Source: Burkholderiales bacterium RIFCSPHIGHO2_12_FULL_63_20 (GTDB taxonomy: Bacteria; Pseudomonadota; Gammaproteobacteria; Burkholderiales; Burkholderiaceae_C). Taken from it: 64,000 nucleotides of DNA. Positions 28,527 through 37,866 of this stretch are shown one piece after another. The notes under the pieces are model-generated. The model did no database searches and had not been told where the DNA came from. It saw nothing but the letters and a program-made list of their open reading frames with translations. Every line of letters begins with the position of its first letter. Position 1 is the stretch's first letter. Location of the stretch: assembly GCA_001770775.1 (NCBI GenBank), contig MESA01000033.1:331927-395926 (forward strand), given 5' to 3'. The position numbers and the translations under genes are program-made.

Positions 28527-29156
28527 GTGCCCGCGAACACGCCCCCGCGCCTCACCATCGGTCTCACCGGTGGCATCGGCAGCGGCAAATCCACCGTCAG
28601 CCAGATACTGGTGGAGCTGGGCGCCCACCTGGTCGACACCGACGCCATCTCGCGCGCACTCACTGCACCCGGTGGTGCGGCCATCCTGCACATCGCGCAA
28701 CAGTTTGGGGAGGACTTCATCGACCCCACCGGTGCGATGGACCGCGTCCGCATGCGCGAATTGGCCTTCACCGACCCGTCTGCCATGGCGCGGCTGGAAG
28801 CCATCCTCCACCCTCTGATCGGCCTGCACGCCGACCAGCACGCCCGCCTGGCTCTGCCCAACCAACACATCATCTACGACGTGCCCCTGCTGGCCGAGTC
28901 GGGCCGCAAATGGAAAGACAAGGTCGACCGCATCCTCGTCGTCGACTGCGAGCCTGAAACCCAGGTCGCCCGCGTCATGGCGCGCTCGGGTTGGCCACGC
29001 GAAGCGGTTGAAGCCGTGCTGGCCAAACAAGCCCAGCGTGAAACCCGCCGCGCCCTGGCCGACCACGTCATCCTCAATGAGGGGCTCAGCCTGGAAGAAC
29101 TCCGCACAAAGGTCACGAAACTCTGGGGTATGTGGAACAATCAGGCCCCATCGTGA
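28527..29156 (+). CDS. coaE: Dephospho-CoA kinase
   Basis: A 209-residue cytosolic P-loop kinase that makes the last step of coenzyme A synthesis, phosphorylating the 3'-hydroxyl of dephospho-CoA. [20 protein letters not shown] contains the Walker A GGIGSGKS, and [16 protein letters not shown] is the CoaE lid/acceptor phrase. [11 protein letters not shown] is another strongly conserved phrase. The start is a GTG at 28527 ([12 protein letters not shown]). It lies in the usual pilD-coaE-zapD series. Confidence 0.95.
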   Translation: MPANTPPRLTIGLTGGIGSGKSTVSQILVELGAHLVDTDAISRALTAPGGAAILHIAQQFGEDFIDPTGAMDRVRMRELAFTDPSAMARLEAILHPLIGLHADQHARLALPNQHIIYDVPLLAESGRKWKDKVDRILVVDCEPETQVARVMARSGWPREAVEAVLAKQAQRETRRALADHVILNEGLSLEELRTKVTKLWGMWNNQAPS

Positions 29157-29178
29157 CAGAACAGCTTCAGGTGACGCG

Positions 29179-29937
29179 TTGATCCTCTACGAATACCCAT
29201 TCGGTGAAAGCATCCGCACCATGCTGCGGCTGGAGCACCTGTTTGACCGCCTGGGCCTGCTGATGCGCCGCGAAGACCCGGTGGATCACCACTATGCGCT
29301 GTCAACGATTTTCGAGGTGATGGACGTGGCCTCGCGCGCTGACCTCAAAACCGACCTGCTGCGCGACCTCGACCGCTACAAAAGCCAGTTCATGGGCTAC
29401 CGGGGCAACCCCGCCATCGAAGAGGCAATTCTGGACGAGGTGCTGGCCCGCATTGAGCGTGCCCACACCGGGCTCAGTCAGTTGCAAGGCAAGGCCGGCC
29501 AATCACTGGCCGCCAACGACTGGCTCATGAGCATCCGCAGTCGGGTCAGCATTCCCGGCGGCACCTGCGAGTTTGACCTGCCCGCCTACTACGCCTGGCA
29601 GCACGAACCCGCCACCAAGCGCCAGGCCGACATCCAGCGCTGGGTCAGCACCCTCACCCCGCTCGCCGACGCCCTCAAGGTGATGCTGGGCCTGCTGCGC
29701 GATGCCGGGCACCCCCACATGGTGGCCGCACCCTGCGGGCAATACCAGCAAAGCCTCAAAGAAAATCGCAGCTACCAGTTGCTGCGCCTGCGCATTGACC
29801 CCTCCCTGGGTCTGATTCCAGAAATCAGCGCCAACCGCCTGCTTGTGTCCATTCGCTTGATGCGACCCGATGCCGACGGAAAGCTGAAAATCGCCGCAGA
29901 TACCGACGCCGGCTTTGAACTCACCTTGTGTGCCTGA
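29179..29937 (+). CDS. zapD: Cell division protein ZapD
   Basis: A 252-residue cytosolic Z-ring-associated protein (DUF1342) that bundles FtsZ filaments. The start is LILYEYPFGESIRTMLRLEHLF, the family's usual N-terminus. The only start codon at that point is the TTG at 29179, with AGGTGA about five bases upstream. The longer frame back to 29008 overlaps coaE in another frame and is not real. CEFDLPAYYAWQH and NRSYQLLRLRI are typical later phrases. Located 22 bases after coaE and 5 bases before yacG. Confidence 0.94.
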   Translation: MILYEYPFGESIRTMLRLEHLFDRLGLLMRREDPVDHHYALSTIFEVMDVASRADLKTDLLRDLDRYKSQFMGYRGNPAIEEAILDEVLARIERAHTGLSQLQGKAGQSLAANDWLMSIRSRVSIPGGTCEFDLPAYYAWQHEPATKRQADIQRWVSTLTPLADALKVMLGLLRDAGHPHMVAAPCGQYQQSLKENRSYQLLRLRIDPSLGLIPEISANRLLVSIRLMRPDADGKLKIAADTDAGFELTLCA

Positions 29938-29942
29938 CACCC

Positions 29943-30182
29943 ATGGCCCAGCCCCCTGCCTCCCACACGACTGCCGAACCGGCAGCCGACGCGAACACCC
30001 CCGCCAAGACCTTGACGGTGCGTTGCCCCTCGTGCGGCCTCATGCACCCGTACCGCACCGACAACCCATACCGCCCTTTTTGCGGCAAAGGTTGCAAGGC
30101 CATCGACCTGGGCGCATGGGCCAGCGAGGCTTACCGTGTCGAGGCCAAACCCAGCTCTGAAGACCTGCCTGACGACCTCTGA
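29943..30182 (+). CDS. yacG: DNA gyrase inhibitor YacG
   Basis: A 79-residue zinc-binding protein. TVRCPSCGLMHPYRTDNPYRPF and CGKGCKAIDLGAWASEAYR hold the two Cys pairs (CPSC and CGKGC) and the DLG.W..E.Y phrase that define the YacG family, which inhibits DNA gyrase in E. coli. The ATG at 29943 is used; an in-frame codon at 29928 overlaps the zapD stop. It ends the conserved pilB-to-yacG block. A 131-base gap containing a TAGAAT box (about 30280) then precedes the polysaccharide locus. Confidence 0.93.
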   Translation: MAQPPASHTTAEPAADANTPAKTLTVRCPSCGLMHPYRTDNPYRPFCGKGCKAIDLGAWASEAYRVEAKPSSEDLPDDL

Positions 30183-30313
30183 CAGGCCCCGTGATATCGG
30201 CATGACAAGGTCATGACAGGGGCTTTTGCAACCTGTGGTCGCTTGCTAACCTTAGGCGAATAGGACGCGGCGCCCTAGAATGGTGAACAAATCGTTGTCA
30301 TCACTGTTCTTCC

Positions 30314-31429
30314 ATGCCCACGTTCGACCCCCTGCTCTTTGAGCGACTTCTCATGATTGTGGGCGCCAGTTTCGCTGCCTGCTTGCTCGTGGTCCTCACT
30401 CAAACTTGGCATGGCAAGCACTCGCTGGATCACGACTTGAACGGCGCCCAGAAGCTACACGCCAAGCCCGTGCCCCGCGTGGGTGGTTTGGGTTTGATTG
30501 TGGGCTTGCTCATGGCAGGTTTGGCCAGTTTCATGACCCACGGCAACAGCTACCCCACGACGTTGACGCTGCTGGTCTGCGCCCTGCCGGTGTTTTTGGC
30601 GGGCTTCGCGGAAGACCTCACCAAACGGATTTCCGTGCGCATGCGCCTTTTCAGCTCATTTGTATCGGCCGCGCTGGCCATCTGGTTGCTTGGTGCGCAA
30701 ATGCCCGATTCCGACACACCAGGGTTAGATACGCTGCTAGAGCACATCCCGATACTGACGATGGCGTTGACCATTGTGGTGGTGGCGGGCATCACCCATT
30801 CCGTCAACATCATCGATGGTCTCAATGGTTTAGCCGGCGGCGCCGTGTGCATCATGCTGGCCGGTCTGGCCACCTTGGCTTGGCTTCATGGCGACTCGGT
30901 GGTAATGAAACTCTGTCTGTGGGGCATTGCCGGGTTGCTAGGATTCATGCTGCTCAACTACCCCTTCGGAAAGATCTTCCTAGGTGATGGGGGGGCCTAC
31001 CTGGCGGGCTTCTGGCTGGCCGAATGCGCTGTGCTGCTTGTGGCGCGCCATCCCAAGCTGTCCAACTGGACTGTGTTGCTGTGCTGCCTCTACCCCGTGC
31101 TGGAAACCTGTTACTCCATGTTCCGCCGCCACGTGATTTACAAGGTGCCCAGCGGCCTGCCAGACATGGGACACATGCACCAACTGCTCTTCAAATGGCT
31201 GCAAGAAAAGGTGCCCCATAACCGTTTGCCCCACTGGCTCAGTCACGGCATCACCAGCATGAAGATCTGGGGCATTGTTGCCGTTTGCCAACTGATTGCG
31301 ATCACGACCCCTCGTCAAGCGTGGCTGCACGTCACGACCATTGTCATCACGGTCACACTCTATGTGGTACTGCACCGCGCCCTGCGGGCAGACGATCAGA
31401 CGACCAGCACTACGCTGGCCGCTCGCTGA
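30314..31429 (+). CDS. WecA/MraY-family initiating glycosyltransferase
   Basis: A 371-residue polytopic membrane enzyme (about 10-11 hydrophobic segments) of the MraY/WecA family. These transfer a HexNAc-1-phosphate to undecaprenyl phosphate, the first step of glycan assembly. KLHAKPVPRVGGLGLI is the conserved cytoplasmic loop, NIIDGLNGLAGG holds the catalytic/Mg-binding region, and FLGDGGAYLAGF is the next metal-binding loop. PHNRLPHW near the end is the HXH-type region. It starts the exopolysaccharide locus and, with TviB/TviC downstream, points to a HexNAc or HexNAcA-containing first sugar. Confidence 0.9.
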   Translation: MPTFDPLLFERLLMIVGASFAACLLVVLTQTWHGKHSLDHDLNGAQKLHAKPVPRVGGLGLIVGLLMAGLASFMTHGNSYPTTLTLLVCALPVFLAGFAEDLTKRISVRMRLFSSFVSAALAIWLLGAQMPDSDTPGLDTLLEHIPILTMALTIVVVAGITHSVNIIDGLNGLAGGAVCIMLAGLATLAWLHGDSVVMKLCLWGIAGLLGFMLLNYPFGKIFLGDGGAYLAGFWLAECAVLLVARHPKLSNWTVLLCCLYPVLETCYSMFRRHVIYKVPSGLPDMGHMHQLLFKWLQEKVPHNRLPHWLSHGITSMKIWGIVAVCQLIAITTPRQAWLHVTTIVITVTLYVVLHRALRADDQTTSTTLAAR

Positions 31430-31572
31430 GGTTGCGTCGCGACATGCGTCACGCCGCAGCAGGCAGGTTGAACCACCACCCTGCGCGGTAGAGCCGTTCG
31501 CCTCATGCCTTGCGCTTAAGATATCCCATCATGGTGCGCAATGCACTGCCACACATCGATCCTGCGTCCGTC

Positions 31573-32688
31573 ATGTCACACATCGCTCTCAAACGTATCC
31601 TTCATGTTCGGCGTTGGACCGCACTGCTTGCCGGCATGGCCGTGCTGGCCTTGAGTGGCTGCGCCTTCTCCCCTGGTGTCTACATGACCGCTGCACGCCC
31701 AGTCACGCAGCCGGAACCTGCTGCCCCTGAAGGCATCACGCTCATCAGCATCACCCCCAATCTGATTCGCGAACAACGTACAACCCGCCCTCAAAACAGT
31801 GCCGAGCAGGTCGCGCATTTGTTTGATGCGCCTCGCCCTTACAGGATCGGCGCCAGCGATGTGCTTCACATCATGGTGTGGGGGCATCCTGACCTGAGCC
31901 CTGCGGCAACGACCAACACCGACACCACGGGCTATGCCGTCAACAGTGACGGGTTCATTCAGTTCCCATTCGTTGGTCAACTCAAGGTTGCAGGCCTGAG
32001 CGAAACGCAGGTCCGCCAAAACCTTGCCAAGCAACTCAGCAAGTACATCAAAAACCCGGAACTCACCGTCAAGATTCAGTCCTATCGAGCAGGACGCGTC
32101 TACATCGACGGCGAGGTGGGCACCCCAGGGCTACAGATCATCAACGACATCCCGATGACCTTGCCCGAGGCCCTTGCCCGCGCAGGTGGCCTGGGTCCCA
32201 AGGCCGATCGATCGGCCATTGCGATCACTCGCAACAACTTGACCACACGTGTCAACCTGCCGCAACTTACCGCAGAAGGCATCAACCCCAACCGGATCAT
32301 GCTGCGAAGCGGCGACCTGGTCCGCGTGCACAGCGCCGAAGATGCCAAAGTGTTCGTCATGGGTGAGGTCTTGCAACCCCGCGCCACGCCATTGCACTAC
32401 GGCCGCCTGAATCTCAACGAAGCCCTGGGTGAAAGCGGCGGCATCAACCCTGCCTCCGCCGACCCCAAGCAAATTTATGTGTTGCGCAGTGACGGCGGCG
32501 AAAACCCACAGCTCTATCACCTCAATGGCAGCAACCCAGCCGCCTACGCACTGGCGGAAGGCTTCGAGCTCCGGGCTCGGGACGTCATCTATGTCGATCC
32601 TGTGCCGCTGGTGCGCTGGAACCGCGTCATCACCTTGCTGCTCCCCAGCAGCCAAGCCATCACGACCACGCGCACCCTCTCGAACTGA
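31573..32688 (+). CDS. Polysaccharide export outer-membrane lipoprotein (Wza-like)
   Basis: An outer-membrane exporter of about 370 residues that forms the polysaccharide exit channel. The signal peptide has a basic start (KRILHVRRW), a hydrophobic core and lipobox LSGC, with the mature Cys near residue 30. The poly-export domain follows: RPYRIGASDVLHIMVWGHPDL, DSDGFIQFPFVGQLKVAG (as VNSDGFIQFP), and SLBB repeats (RVYIDGEVGTPG, KVFVMGEVLQP). PETXTER-like length is normal for Wza. The frame allows starts at 31510 and 31531; 31573 gives the most normal signal peptide. It is followed immediately by the phosphatase and tyrosine kinase genes. Confidence 0.88.
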   Translation: MSHIALKRILHVRRWTALLAGMAVLALSGCAFSPGVYMTAARPVTQPEPAAPEGITLISITPNLIREQRTTRPQNSAEQVAHLFDAPRPYRIGASDVLHIMVWGHPDLSPAATTNTDTTGYAVNSDGFIQFPFVGQLKVAGLSETQVRQNLAKQLSKYIKNPELTVKIQSYRAGRVYIDGEVGTPGLQIINDIPMTLPEALARAGGLGPKADRSAIAITRNNLTTRVNLPQLTAEGINPNRIMLRSGDLVRVHSAEDAKVFVMGEVLQPRATPLHYGRLNLNEALGESGGINPASADPKQIYVLRSDGGENPQLYHLNGSNPAAYALAEGFELRARDVIYVDPVPLVRWNRVITLLLPSSQAITTTRTLSN

Positions 32689-32690
32689 CC

Positions 32691-33122
32691 ATGCGCATCT
32701 TGACCCTTTGCGTGGGTAACATCTGCCGCAGCCCCATTGCTGAGGCCCTGCTGGTGCGTGACTTGCCGGCTCACACGGTTGCATCAGCGGGCTTGGGTGC
32801 GCTCGTTGGCCAACCTGCCGACGCATTGGCGCAAGCGGTGGCCGCCGAACATGGCCTGGACCTGAGCCCCCACCGGGCACAACAGGTCACCGGCTGGCTG
32901 TGCCAGCAAAGCGACCTCATCCTGGTCATGGAGCAGGCACACCAGACCGAGCTGGAGCGTCAGTTTCCCGTCATCCGCGGCAAGGTCTACCGCCTTGGCC
33001 ATCTCGGTCAATTTGATGTGGCCGACCCCTACAGACAGCCTCGCTCCGCATTCGACGAGGCCTATGCCGCCATTGCCCAAGGCGTCGCGGACTGGGTGCC
33101 GCGCATCCAACAATTGAGCTGA
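32691..33122 (+). CDS. Low-molecular-weight protein tyrosine phosphatase (Wzb-like)
   Basis: A 143-residue cytosolic phosphatase. The P-loop LCVGNICRSPIAEAL gives the CX5R(S) active site (Cys7 to Arg13), and DPYRQP supplies the general-acid Asp. It removes phosphate from the tyrosine cluster of the adjacent Wzc-type kinase, which controls polymer export and chain length. The gene starts 3 bases after the wza-like stop and ends 12 bases before the kinase, the usual wza-wzb-wzc order. Confidence 0.93.
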   Translation: MRILTLCVGNICRSPIAEALLVRDLPAHTVASAGLGALVGQPADALAQAVAAEHGLDLSPHRAQQVTGWLCQQSDLILVMEQAHQTELERQFPVIRGKVYRLGHLGQFDVADPYRQPRSAFDEAYAAIAQGVADWVPRIQQLS

Positions 33123-33133
33123 ACCCCTTATTC

Positions 33134-35371
33134 ATGAACGCCAACACCACGCCACTGCCTACATTGCCTGCGCCTCATCGTGACGATGAGGACGGCATCA
33201 ACCTGCTGGGCCTGCTCAATACCATCCTCGACCAACGCTTGTTGATTGGTGGCGCCACAGCCATCGGTCTTGCGCTGGGTGGTTTGTACGCCAAGCTGGC
33301 CACCCCCATCTTCCAAGCTGACACCGTCATCCAGGTTGAAAGTGGCCAAGGTAACGCGATGAACGCGGTGTTGAGCGGCGCTGGCAGCGACTTCAACATG
33401 AAGTCGTCCACCAACGCGGAAATTGAAATTCTTCGCTCCCGCTTGGTCGTTGGGCAAACAGTGGAACAGCTGCAGCTTGATGTTCAAGTGCGGCCCAAGT
33501 ACCTCCCTATTTTGGGAGAGTGGCTGGCCCGTGGTGCCACGACCCCCTCAACGCCTGGGTTCATGGGTGCTGCTGGCTATGTGCATGGCAATGAGGCGCT
33601 GACCGTTCAAAAGCTTGTGGTGCCAGCACCGCTTCAAGGTCATGGCTTGACAGTACGCATTCAAAAGGGTGGTTACGCCGTGTTCACGGCACAAGGTCAG
33701 CCCTTGGTTGAAGGCCGGGTGGGCACCCCTGCGCCCTTCACCTACCAAGGTCAAACCGGCGAGATCCTGATTTCCTCTGCCACTGGACTGCCCGGAGCCG
33801 AGTTCACCCTTCGACGCAGTTCCGCGTTGGCCAGCACCCGGTCTTTGCAGAACAGGCTGGACATCAACGAAATGGGGCGCGCATCGGGCGTGATCCGGGT
33901 CAGCCTGGAAGACAGCAACCCTGAGCGCGCAGCGCAAATCCTCAACCGACTGGGCACGCTGTACGTTCAGCAAAACACCGACCGCAAATCAGCCGAAGCT
34001 GAAAAGACGCTCTCGTTCCTGGAAAAGCAACTCCCGCAAGTGCGGAAGGACGTTGACACGGCGGAGAACCGCTTCAATCAGTTCCGGATGAAGCAGGGTA
34101 CCTTCGACCTCGGTGCCGAAGCCAGCGCCATGCTGACCGAGGCCTCGGGCCTGCGCGTGAAGTTGCTGACCTTGCAACAACAGCGCAAGGAACTTGGTGC
34201 TCGCTATACCGGGGAACACCCCGTCATGATGGGGCTGGATGCCCAAATCAGTGACCTCAGCGCACAGATCAAGTCCATGGAAAGCACGGTCAAGACCCTG
34301 CCCGCGTTGGAGCAAGACTTGCTGAACCTCACGCGCGACGTGAAGGTAAGCAACCATCTATACGACAGCCTGCTCAACAGTTACCAGCAGATGCGACTGC
34401 TCAAAGAGGGCAAGGTCGGCAATGTGCGAATCATTGACGCGGCCACCGTGCCCGAGCGCCCCATCCGCCCTCAGCAATTCAAAGTCATCACCATTGGCCT
34501 GTTCGCTGGCTTGTTTGTAGGCCTGATCCTGGCCTTCCTGCGCCAGAGCATGCGCGCCGGCATCACCGAGCCCTCAGAGATTGAACAGCATCTGGGCCTG
34601 CACGTGTTTGCCACCGTGCCTCACAGTGCCAGCCAAGCCAAGCTCGCCCAAGCCGTCAATGCCAAGCAGCCCGGCACCCATTTGCTGTCGCTCACCCACC
34701 CGGATGACACCGCGGTGGAAAGCCTGCGCAGCCTGCGCACCGCCTTGCAATTTGCAATGCTGGATGCCCCCAACCGCATCGTGCTGATCACCGGCGCCAC
34801 ACCTGGCATTGGCAAATCGTTCACCAGCGCCAACTTTGCTGCCGTCCTGGCGGCAGCCGGCAAACGGGTGCTGCTGATCGACGCCGACATGCGCAAAGGC
34901 CACATTCACCAATTCTTCGGCATTGAGCGGGGCATGGGCTTGAGTGAATTGATCGCCGGCACCCAGACGCTGAGCCAAGTGGTGCGTCAAGGCTTGGCGC
35001 CCGGCCTGGACTTCGTGTCCACTGGCTTCGTCCCGCCTAACCCTGCTGAACTGCTGATGTCTCCCCACACCAGCCAGTTGCTGAAAGATGTGGCCTCAGC
35101 TTACGACATTGTGCTGATTGACACCCCACCCGTGCTGGCCGTGGCCGACACCTCGGTACTGGCCCCGCAGGTGGGCACGGTCTTCGTTGTTGCCCGTGCA
35201 GATGTATCGACGCTGGGCGAAGTGGAAGAGGCAACCAAGCGCCTGACCCAGGTCGGCGTGAAGGTCAATGGCGTGATCTTCAACGGCATCAACACCAACA
35301 AGCGACGCATTGGCGACAAGTACGGCAGCTACCGCTACCGCGCCTACAACTACACCTCTGACACGAAGTAA
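33134..35371 (+). CDS. Polysaccharide co-polymerase / tyrosine autokinase (Wzc-like)
   Basis: A 745-residue inner-membrane BY-kinase. The N-terminal Wzz domain begins after a first membrane segment (LLIGGATAIGLALGGLYA), and a second segment (VITIGLFAGLFVGLILAFL) lies near residue 455. The cytoplasmic kinase has Walker A GATPGIGKSF (near 554), A' VLLIDADMRKG and B VLIDTPPVLAVAD. The C-terminal Tyr cluster YGSYRYRAYNYTSD is the autophosphorylation tail. It regulates polymer length and export with the phosphatase next to it. The stop overlaps the tviB start by one base (TAATGATG). Confidence 0.93.
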   Translation: MNANTTPLPTLPAPHRDDEDGINLLGLLNTILDQRLLIGGATAIGLALGGLYAKLATPIFQADTVIQVESGQGNAMNAVLSGAGSDFNMKSSTNAEIEILRSRLVVGQTVEQLQLDVQVRPKYLPILGEWLARGATTPSTPGFMGAAGYVHGNEALTVQKLVVPAPLQGHGLTVRIQKGGYAVFTAQGQPLVEGRVGTPAPFTYQGQTGEILISSATGLPGAEFTLRRSSALASTRSLQNRLDINEMGRASGVIRVSLEDSNPERAAQILNRLGTLYVQQNTDRKSAEAEKTLSFLEKQLPQVRKDVDTAENRFNQFRMKQGTFDLGAEASAMLTEASGLRVKLLTLQQQRKELGARYTGEHPVMMGLDAQISDLSAQIKSMESTVKTLPALEQDLLNLTRDVKVSNHLYDSLLNSYQQMRLLKEGKVGNVRIIDAATVPERPIRPQQFKVITIGLFAGLFVGLILAFLRQSMRAGITEPSEIEQHLGLHVFATVPHSASQAKLAQAVNAKQPGTHLLSLTHPDDTAVESLRSLRTALQFAMLDAPNRIVLITGATPGIGKSFTSANFAAVLAAAGKRVLLIDADMRKGHIHQFFGIERGMGLSELIAGTQTLSQVVRQGLAPGLDFVSTGFVPPNPAELLMSPHTSQLLKDVASAYDIVLIDTPPVLAVADTSVLAPQVGTVFVVARADVSTLGEVEEATKRLTQVGVKVNGVIFNGINTNKRRIGDKYGSYRYRAYNYTSDTK

Positions 35372-36651
35372 TGATGCGCCTCCAAGATCGCACTGTCGCC
35401 ATCATTGGCCTGGGTTACGTCGGCCTGCCCTTGGCCGTTGAGTTTGGCAAACAACGGCCTGTCATCGGCTTTGACATCAACCCTGCGCGCATTGCCGAGC
35501 TGCAAAATGGGCAGGACCATACCCTGGAATGCAGTACGGCCGAGTTGCGACAAGCCACTCACCTGCGCTACAGCTGCCAAACGGAAGACCTGCGCCAGGC
35601 TCAAGTCTTCATCGTCACGGTCCCCACCCCTGTTGACCAAGCCAACCGCCCTGACATGACCCCGCTGGTCAAGGCCAGTGAAACGGTCGGCAAGGTGCTC
35701 AAAGCCGGTGACGTCGTCATTTACGAATCCACCGTGTACCCCGGCGCCACCGAAGAGGTGTGCGTGCCCGTGCTGGAACGCGTCAGCGGTTTGAAATTCA
35801 ATGTTGACTTTTACTGCGGCTACAGCCCCGAGCGCATCAACCCCGGCGACAAAGAACACCGCCTGCCCACCATCAAGAAGGTGACCAGCGGCAGCACCCC
35901 GGCGGTGGCCGATGCGGTAGACGCCCTCTACAGCCAGATCATCACCGCCGGCACCCACAAGGCCAGCAGCATCAAGGTGGCAGAAGCCGCCAAGGTGATC
36001 GAAAACACCCAGCGCGACGTGAACATCGCCCTGATGAACGAGCTGAGCCTGATTTTTCACAAGCTGGGCATCGACACGCTGGAGGTGCTGCAAGCTGCCG
36101 GCACCAAATGGAACTTCTTGCCCTTCCGCCCCGGTTTGGTGGGGGGCCACTGCATTGGTGTCGACCCCTACTACCTCACGCACAAAGCACAAGAGGTGGG
36201 CTACCACCCTGAAGTGATTCTGGCCGGACGCCGCATCAACGACAGCATGGCCTCGCACGTGGCCGATGAAACCGTGAAGCTGATGCTGCGCAAAGGCTTG
36301 CCCGTGCTGAACGGCAAGGTGCTGGTATTGGGGCTGACCTTCAAAGAAAACTGCCCTGACGTGCGGAACACCAAGGTGGTTGACATTGTGAAAGCCCTGC
36401 AGGGCTACAACACCCAGGTGGATGTTTTTGACCCCTGGATTGACGTGGCTGAAGCCGAACATGAGTACGGCCTGCATTGCCTCACCGACATGCCGCAGCC
36501 GGGCCAGTATGCCGCCGTGATTCTGGCGGTGGGACACCACCAGTTCATGGAGCTGGGTGAAAGCGGCATCAAGGCCTTGGGCCAACCCAACGCCGTGTTG
36601 TTTGACGTCAAAAGCATTCTGCCCCTTGGCGCCGCCGATGGCCGCCTGTGA
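35371..36651 (+). CDS. tviB: Nucleotide-sugar 6-dehydrogenase, TviB/WbpO type
   Basis: A 426-residue UDP-HexNAc dehydrogenase that oxidises C6 twice to give a UDP-HexNAc uronate, using [22 protein letters not shown] is the nucleotide-binding start. [14 protein letters not shown] and [14 protein letters not shown] are typical of the TviB/WbpO group, and [14 protein letters not shown] contains the catalytic Cys. The length is standard. It is followed by a TviC-type epimerase, so together they would make UDP-GalNAcA from UDP-GlcNAc. It sits directly after the autokinase. Confidence 0.92.
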   Translation: MMRLQDRTVAIIGLGYVGLPLAVEFGKQRPVIGFDINPARIAELQNGQDHTLECSTAELRQATHLRYSCQTEDLRQAQVFIVTVPTPVDQANRPDMTPLVKASETVGKVLKAGDVVIYESTVYPGATEEVCVPVLERVSGLKFNVDFYCGYSPERINPGDKEHRLPTIKKVTSGSTPAVADAVDALYSQIITAGTHKASSIKVAEAAKVIENTQRDVNIALMNELSLIFHKLGIDTLEVLQAAGTKWNFLPFRPGLVGGHCIGVDPYYLTHKAQEVGYHPEVILAGRRINDSMASHVADETVKLMLRKGLPVLNGKVLVLGLTFKENCPDVRNTKVVDIVKALQGYNTQVDVFDPWIDVAEAEHEYGLHCLTDMPQPGQYAAVILAVGHHQFMELGESGIKALGQPNAVLFDVKSILPLGAADGRL

Positions 36652-36661
36652 AAGCCACACC

Positions 36662-37687
36662 GTGACCCGCTACGAAGAACTTTGCCAAAACCTACCCAGC
36701 AACCCCAAGACCTGGTTGATTACCGGTGTGGCGGGCTTCATTGGCAGCAACCTGCTGGAAACCTTGCTGAAATTGGACCAGCATGTTGTGGGCTTGGACA
36801 ACTTTGCCACCGGTCACCAACGCAATCTGGACGAAGTGCAGCGCTTGGTAAGCGCGGAGCAGTGGAGCCGCTTTCGCTTCATCAAGGGCGACATCAGAGA
36901 GCTGTCAGACTGCCAGCATGCCTGCGAAGGCGTGGACTACGTGCTGCACCAGGCCGCACTGGGCAGCGTGCCGCGCAGCCTGGCTGACCCCATCACCACC
37001 AATGCCACCAACATCAGTGGTTTTTTGAACATGCTGGTGGCAGCACGCGATGCCAAGGTGAAAAGCTTTACCTATGCTGCCAGCAGCTCTACTTACGGTG
37101 ACCACCCTGCCTTGCCCAAGGTGGAAGAAAACATTGGCAACCCGCTGAGCCCTTATGCGGTGACCAAGTACGTGAACGAGCTCTATGCCGACGTGTTTGC
37201 GCGCTGCTATGGGTTTCAGGCGATTGGGTTGCGCTACTTCAACGTGTTCGGACCACGGCAAGACCCGGATGGTGCCTACGCCGCGGTGATTCCTAAATGG
37301 ACGGCGTCTTTGCTGAAGGGTGAAACCGTTTTCATCAACGGTGACGGTGAAACTAGCCGAGACTTTTGCTTTGTGGCCAATGCGGTGCAAGCGAATTTGC
37401 TGGCGGCGAGCACGGCCAATCCCGAGGCCTTGGCCCAGGTCTACAACGTGGCCGTGGGTGACCGTACAACGCTCAATGACCTGTTCATGCTCTTGCGTGA
37501 CAACCTGGTGGCGCATGGCGTAAAGAGAGATGTGCAGCCGACATACCGTGATTTCCGGGCTGGGGATGTGCGACATAGTCAGGCAAACATTGCCAAAGTA
37601 CAGCAGCGTTTGGGCTATGCCCCCACCCACCGTTTGGCCGAAGGTGTATCAGTAGCTATGCCTTGGTATGTGGGACTGCAGGCGTGA
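36662..37687 (+). CDS. tviC: UDP-N-acetylglucosamine(-uronate) 4-epimerase, TviC/WbpP type
   Basis: A 341-residue extended SDR epimerase. The family opening [20 protein letters not shown] is followed by the Gly motif [12 protein letters not shown] and [29 protein letters not shown] and [17 protein letters not shown] give the catalytic Ser/Tyr/Lys, and [17 protein letters not shown] is characteristic of TviC/WbpP enzymes acting on N-acetylated hexoses. The frame extends to 36557, but the GTG at 36662 gives the conserved start and lies 10 bases after the tviB stop. A 180-base gap with a weak hairpin follows before the flippase. Confidence 0.92.
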   Translation: MTRYEELCQNLPSNPKTWLITGVAGFIGSNLLETLLKLDQHVVGLDNFATGHQRNLDEVQRLVSAEQWSRFRFIKGDIRELSDCQHACEGVDYVLHQAALGSVPRSLADPITTNATNISGFLNMLVAARDAKVKSFTYAASSSTYGDHPALPKVEENIGNPLSPYAVTKYVNELYADVFARCYGFQAIGLRYFNVFGPRQDPDGAYAAVIPKWTASLLKGETVFINGDGETSRDFCFVANAVQANLLAASTANPEALAQVYNVAVGDRTTLNDLFMLLRDNLVAHGVKRDVQPTYRDFRAGDVRHSQANIAKVQQRLGYAPTHRLAEGVSVAMPWYVGLQA

Positions 37688-37833
37688 CGATGTTCTACAA
37701 CGCTCTCTCTCTGCACATTGCGGCTTCAGATATGTTGGGCGCAGTGATCCGCCACGCATCAATGTGAGCGACTGAAACCATGACATACACAGCGGCTGCC
37801 ACATGCCCGCGCCTGTGTGTGCGTAGCCTTTTT

Positions 37834-37854
37834 GCTTGTAGCAAGCTTCATTTT
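37834..37854 (+). terminator. Weak hairpin between tviC and the flippase gene
   Basis: A 5-bp stem GCTTG-TAG-CAAGC (37834-37846) is followed by TTCATTTT, so a weak intrinsic terminator or attenuator is possible upstream of the flippase start at 37867. The stem is short and the T run imperfect. The rest of the 180-base gap holds no convincing gene. Confidence 0.3.
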
Positions 37855-37866
37855 GTAGCGTGAACC

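Noticed and set aside
30180-31575. Clear sigma-70 promoters before the polysaccharide genes
   Set aside because: A TAGAAT box near 30280 has no good -35 at the right distance, and nothing convincing precedes the Wza-like gene. Not listed as features.
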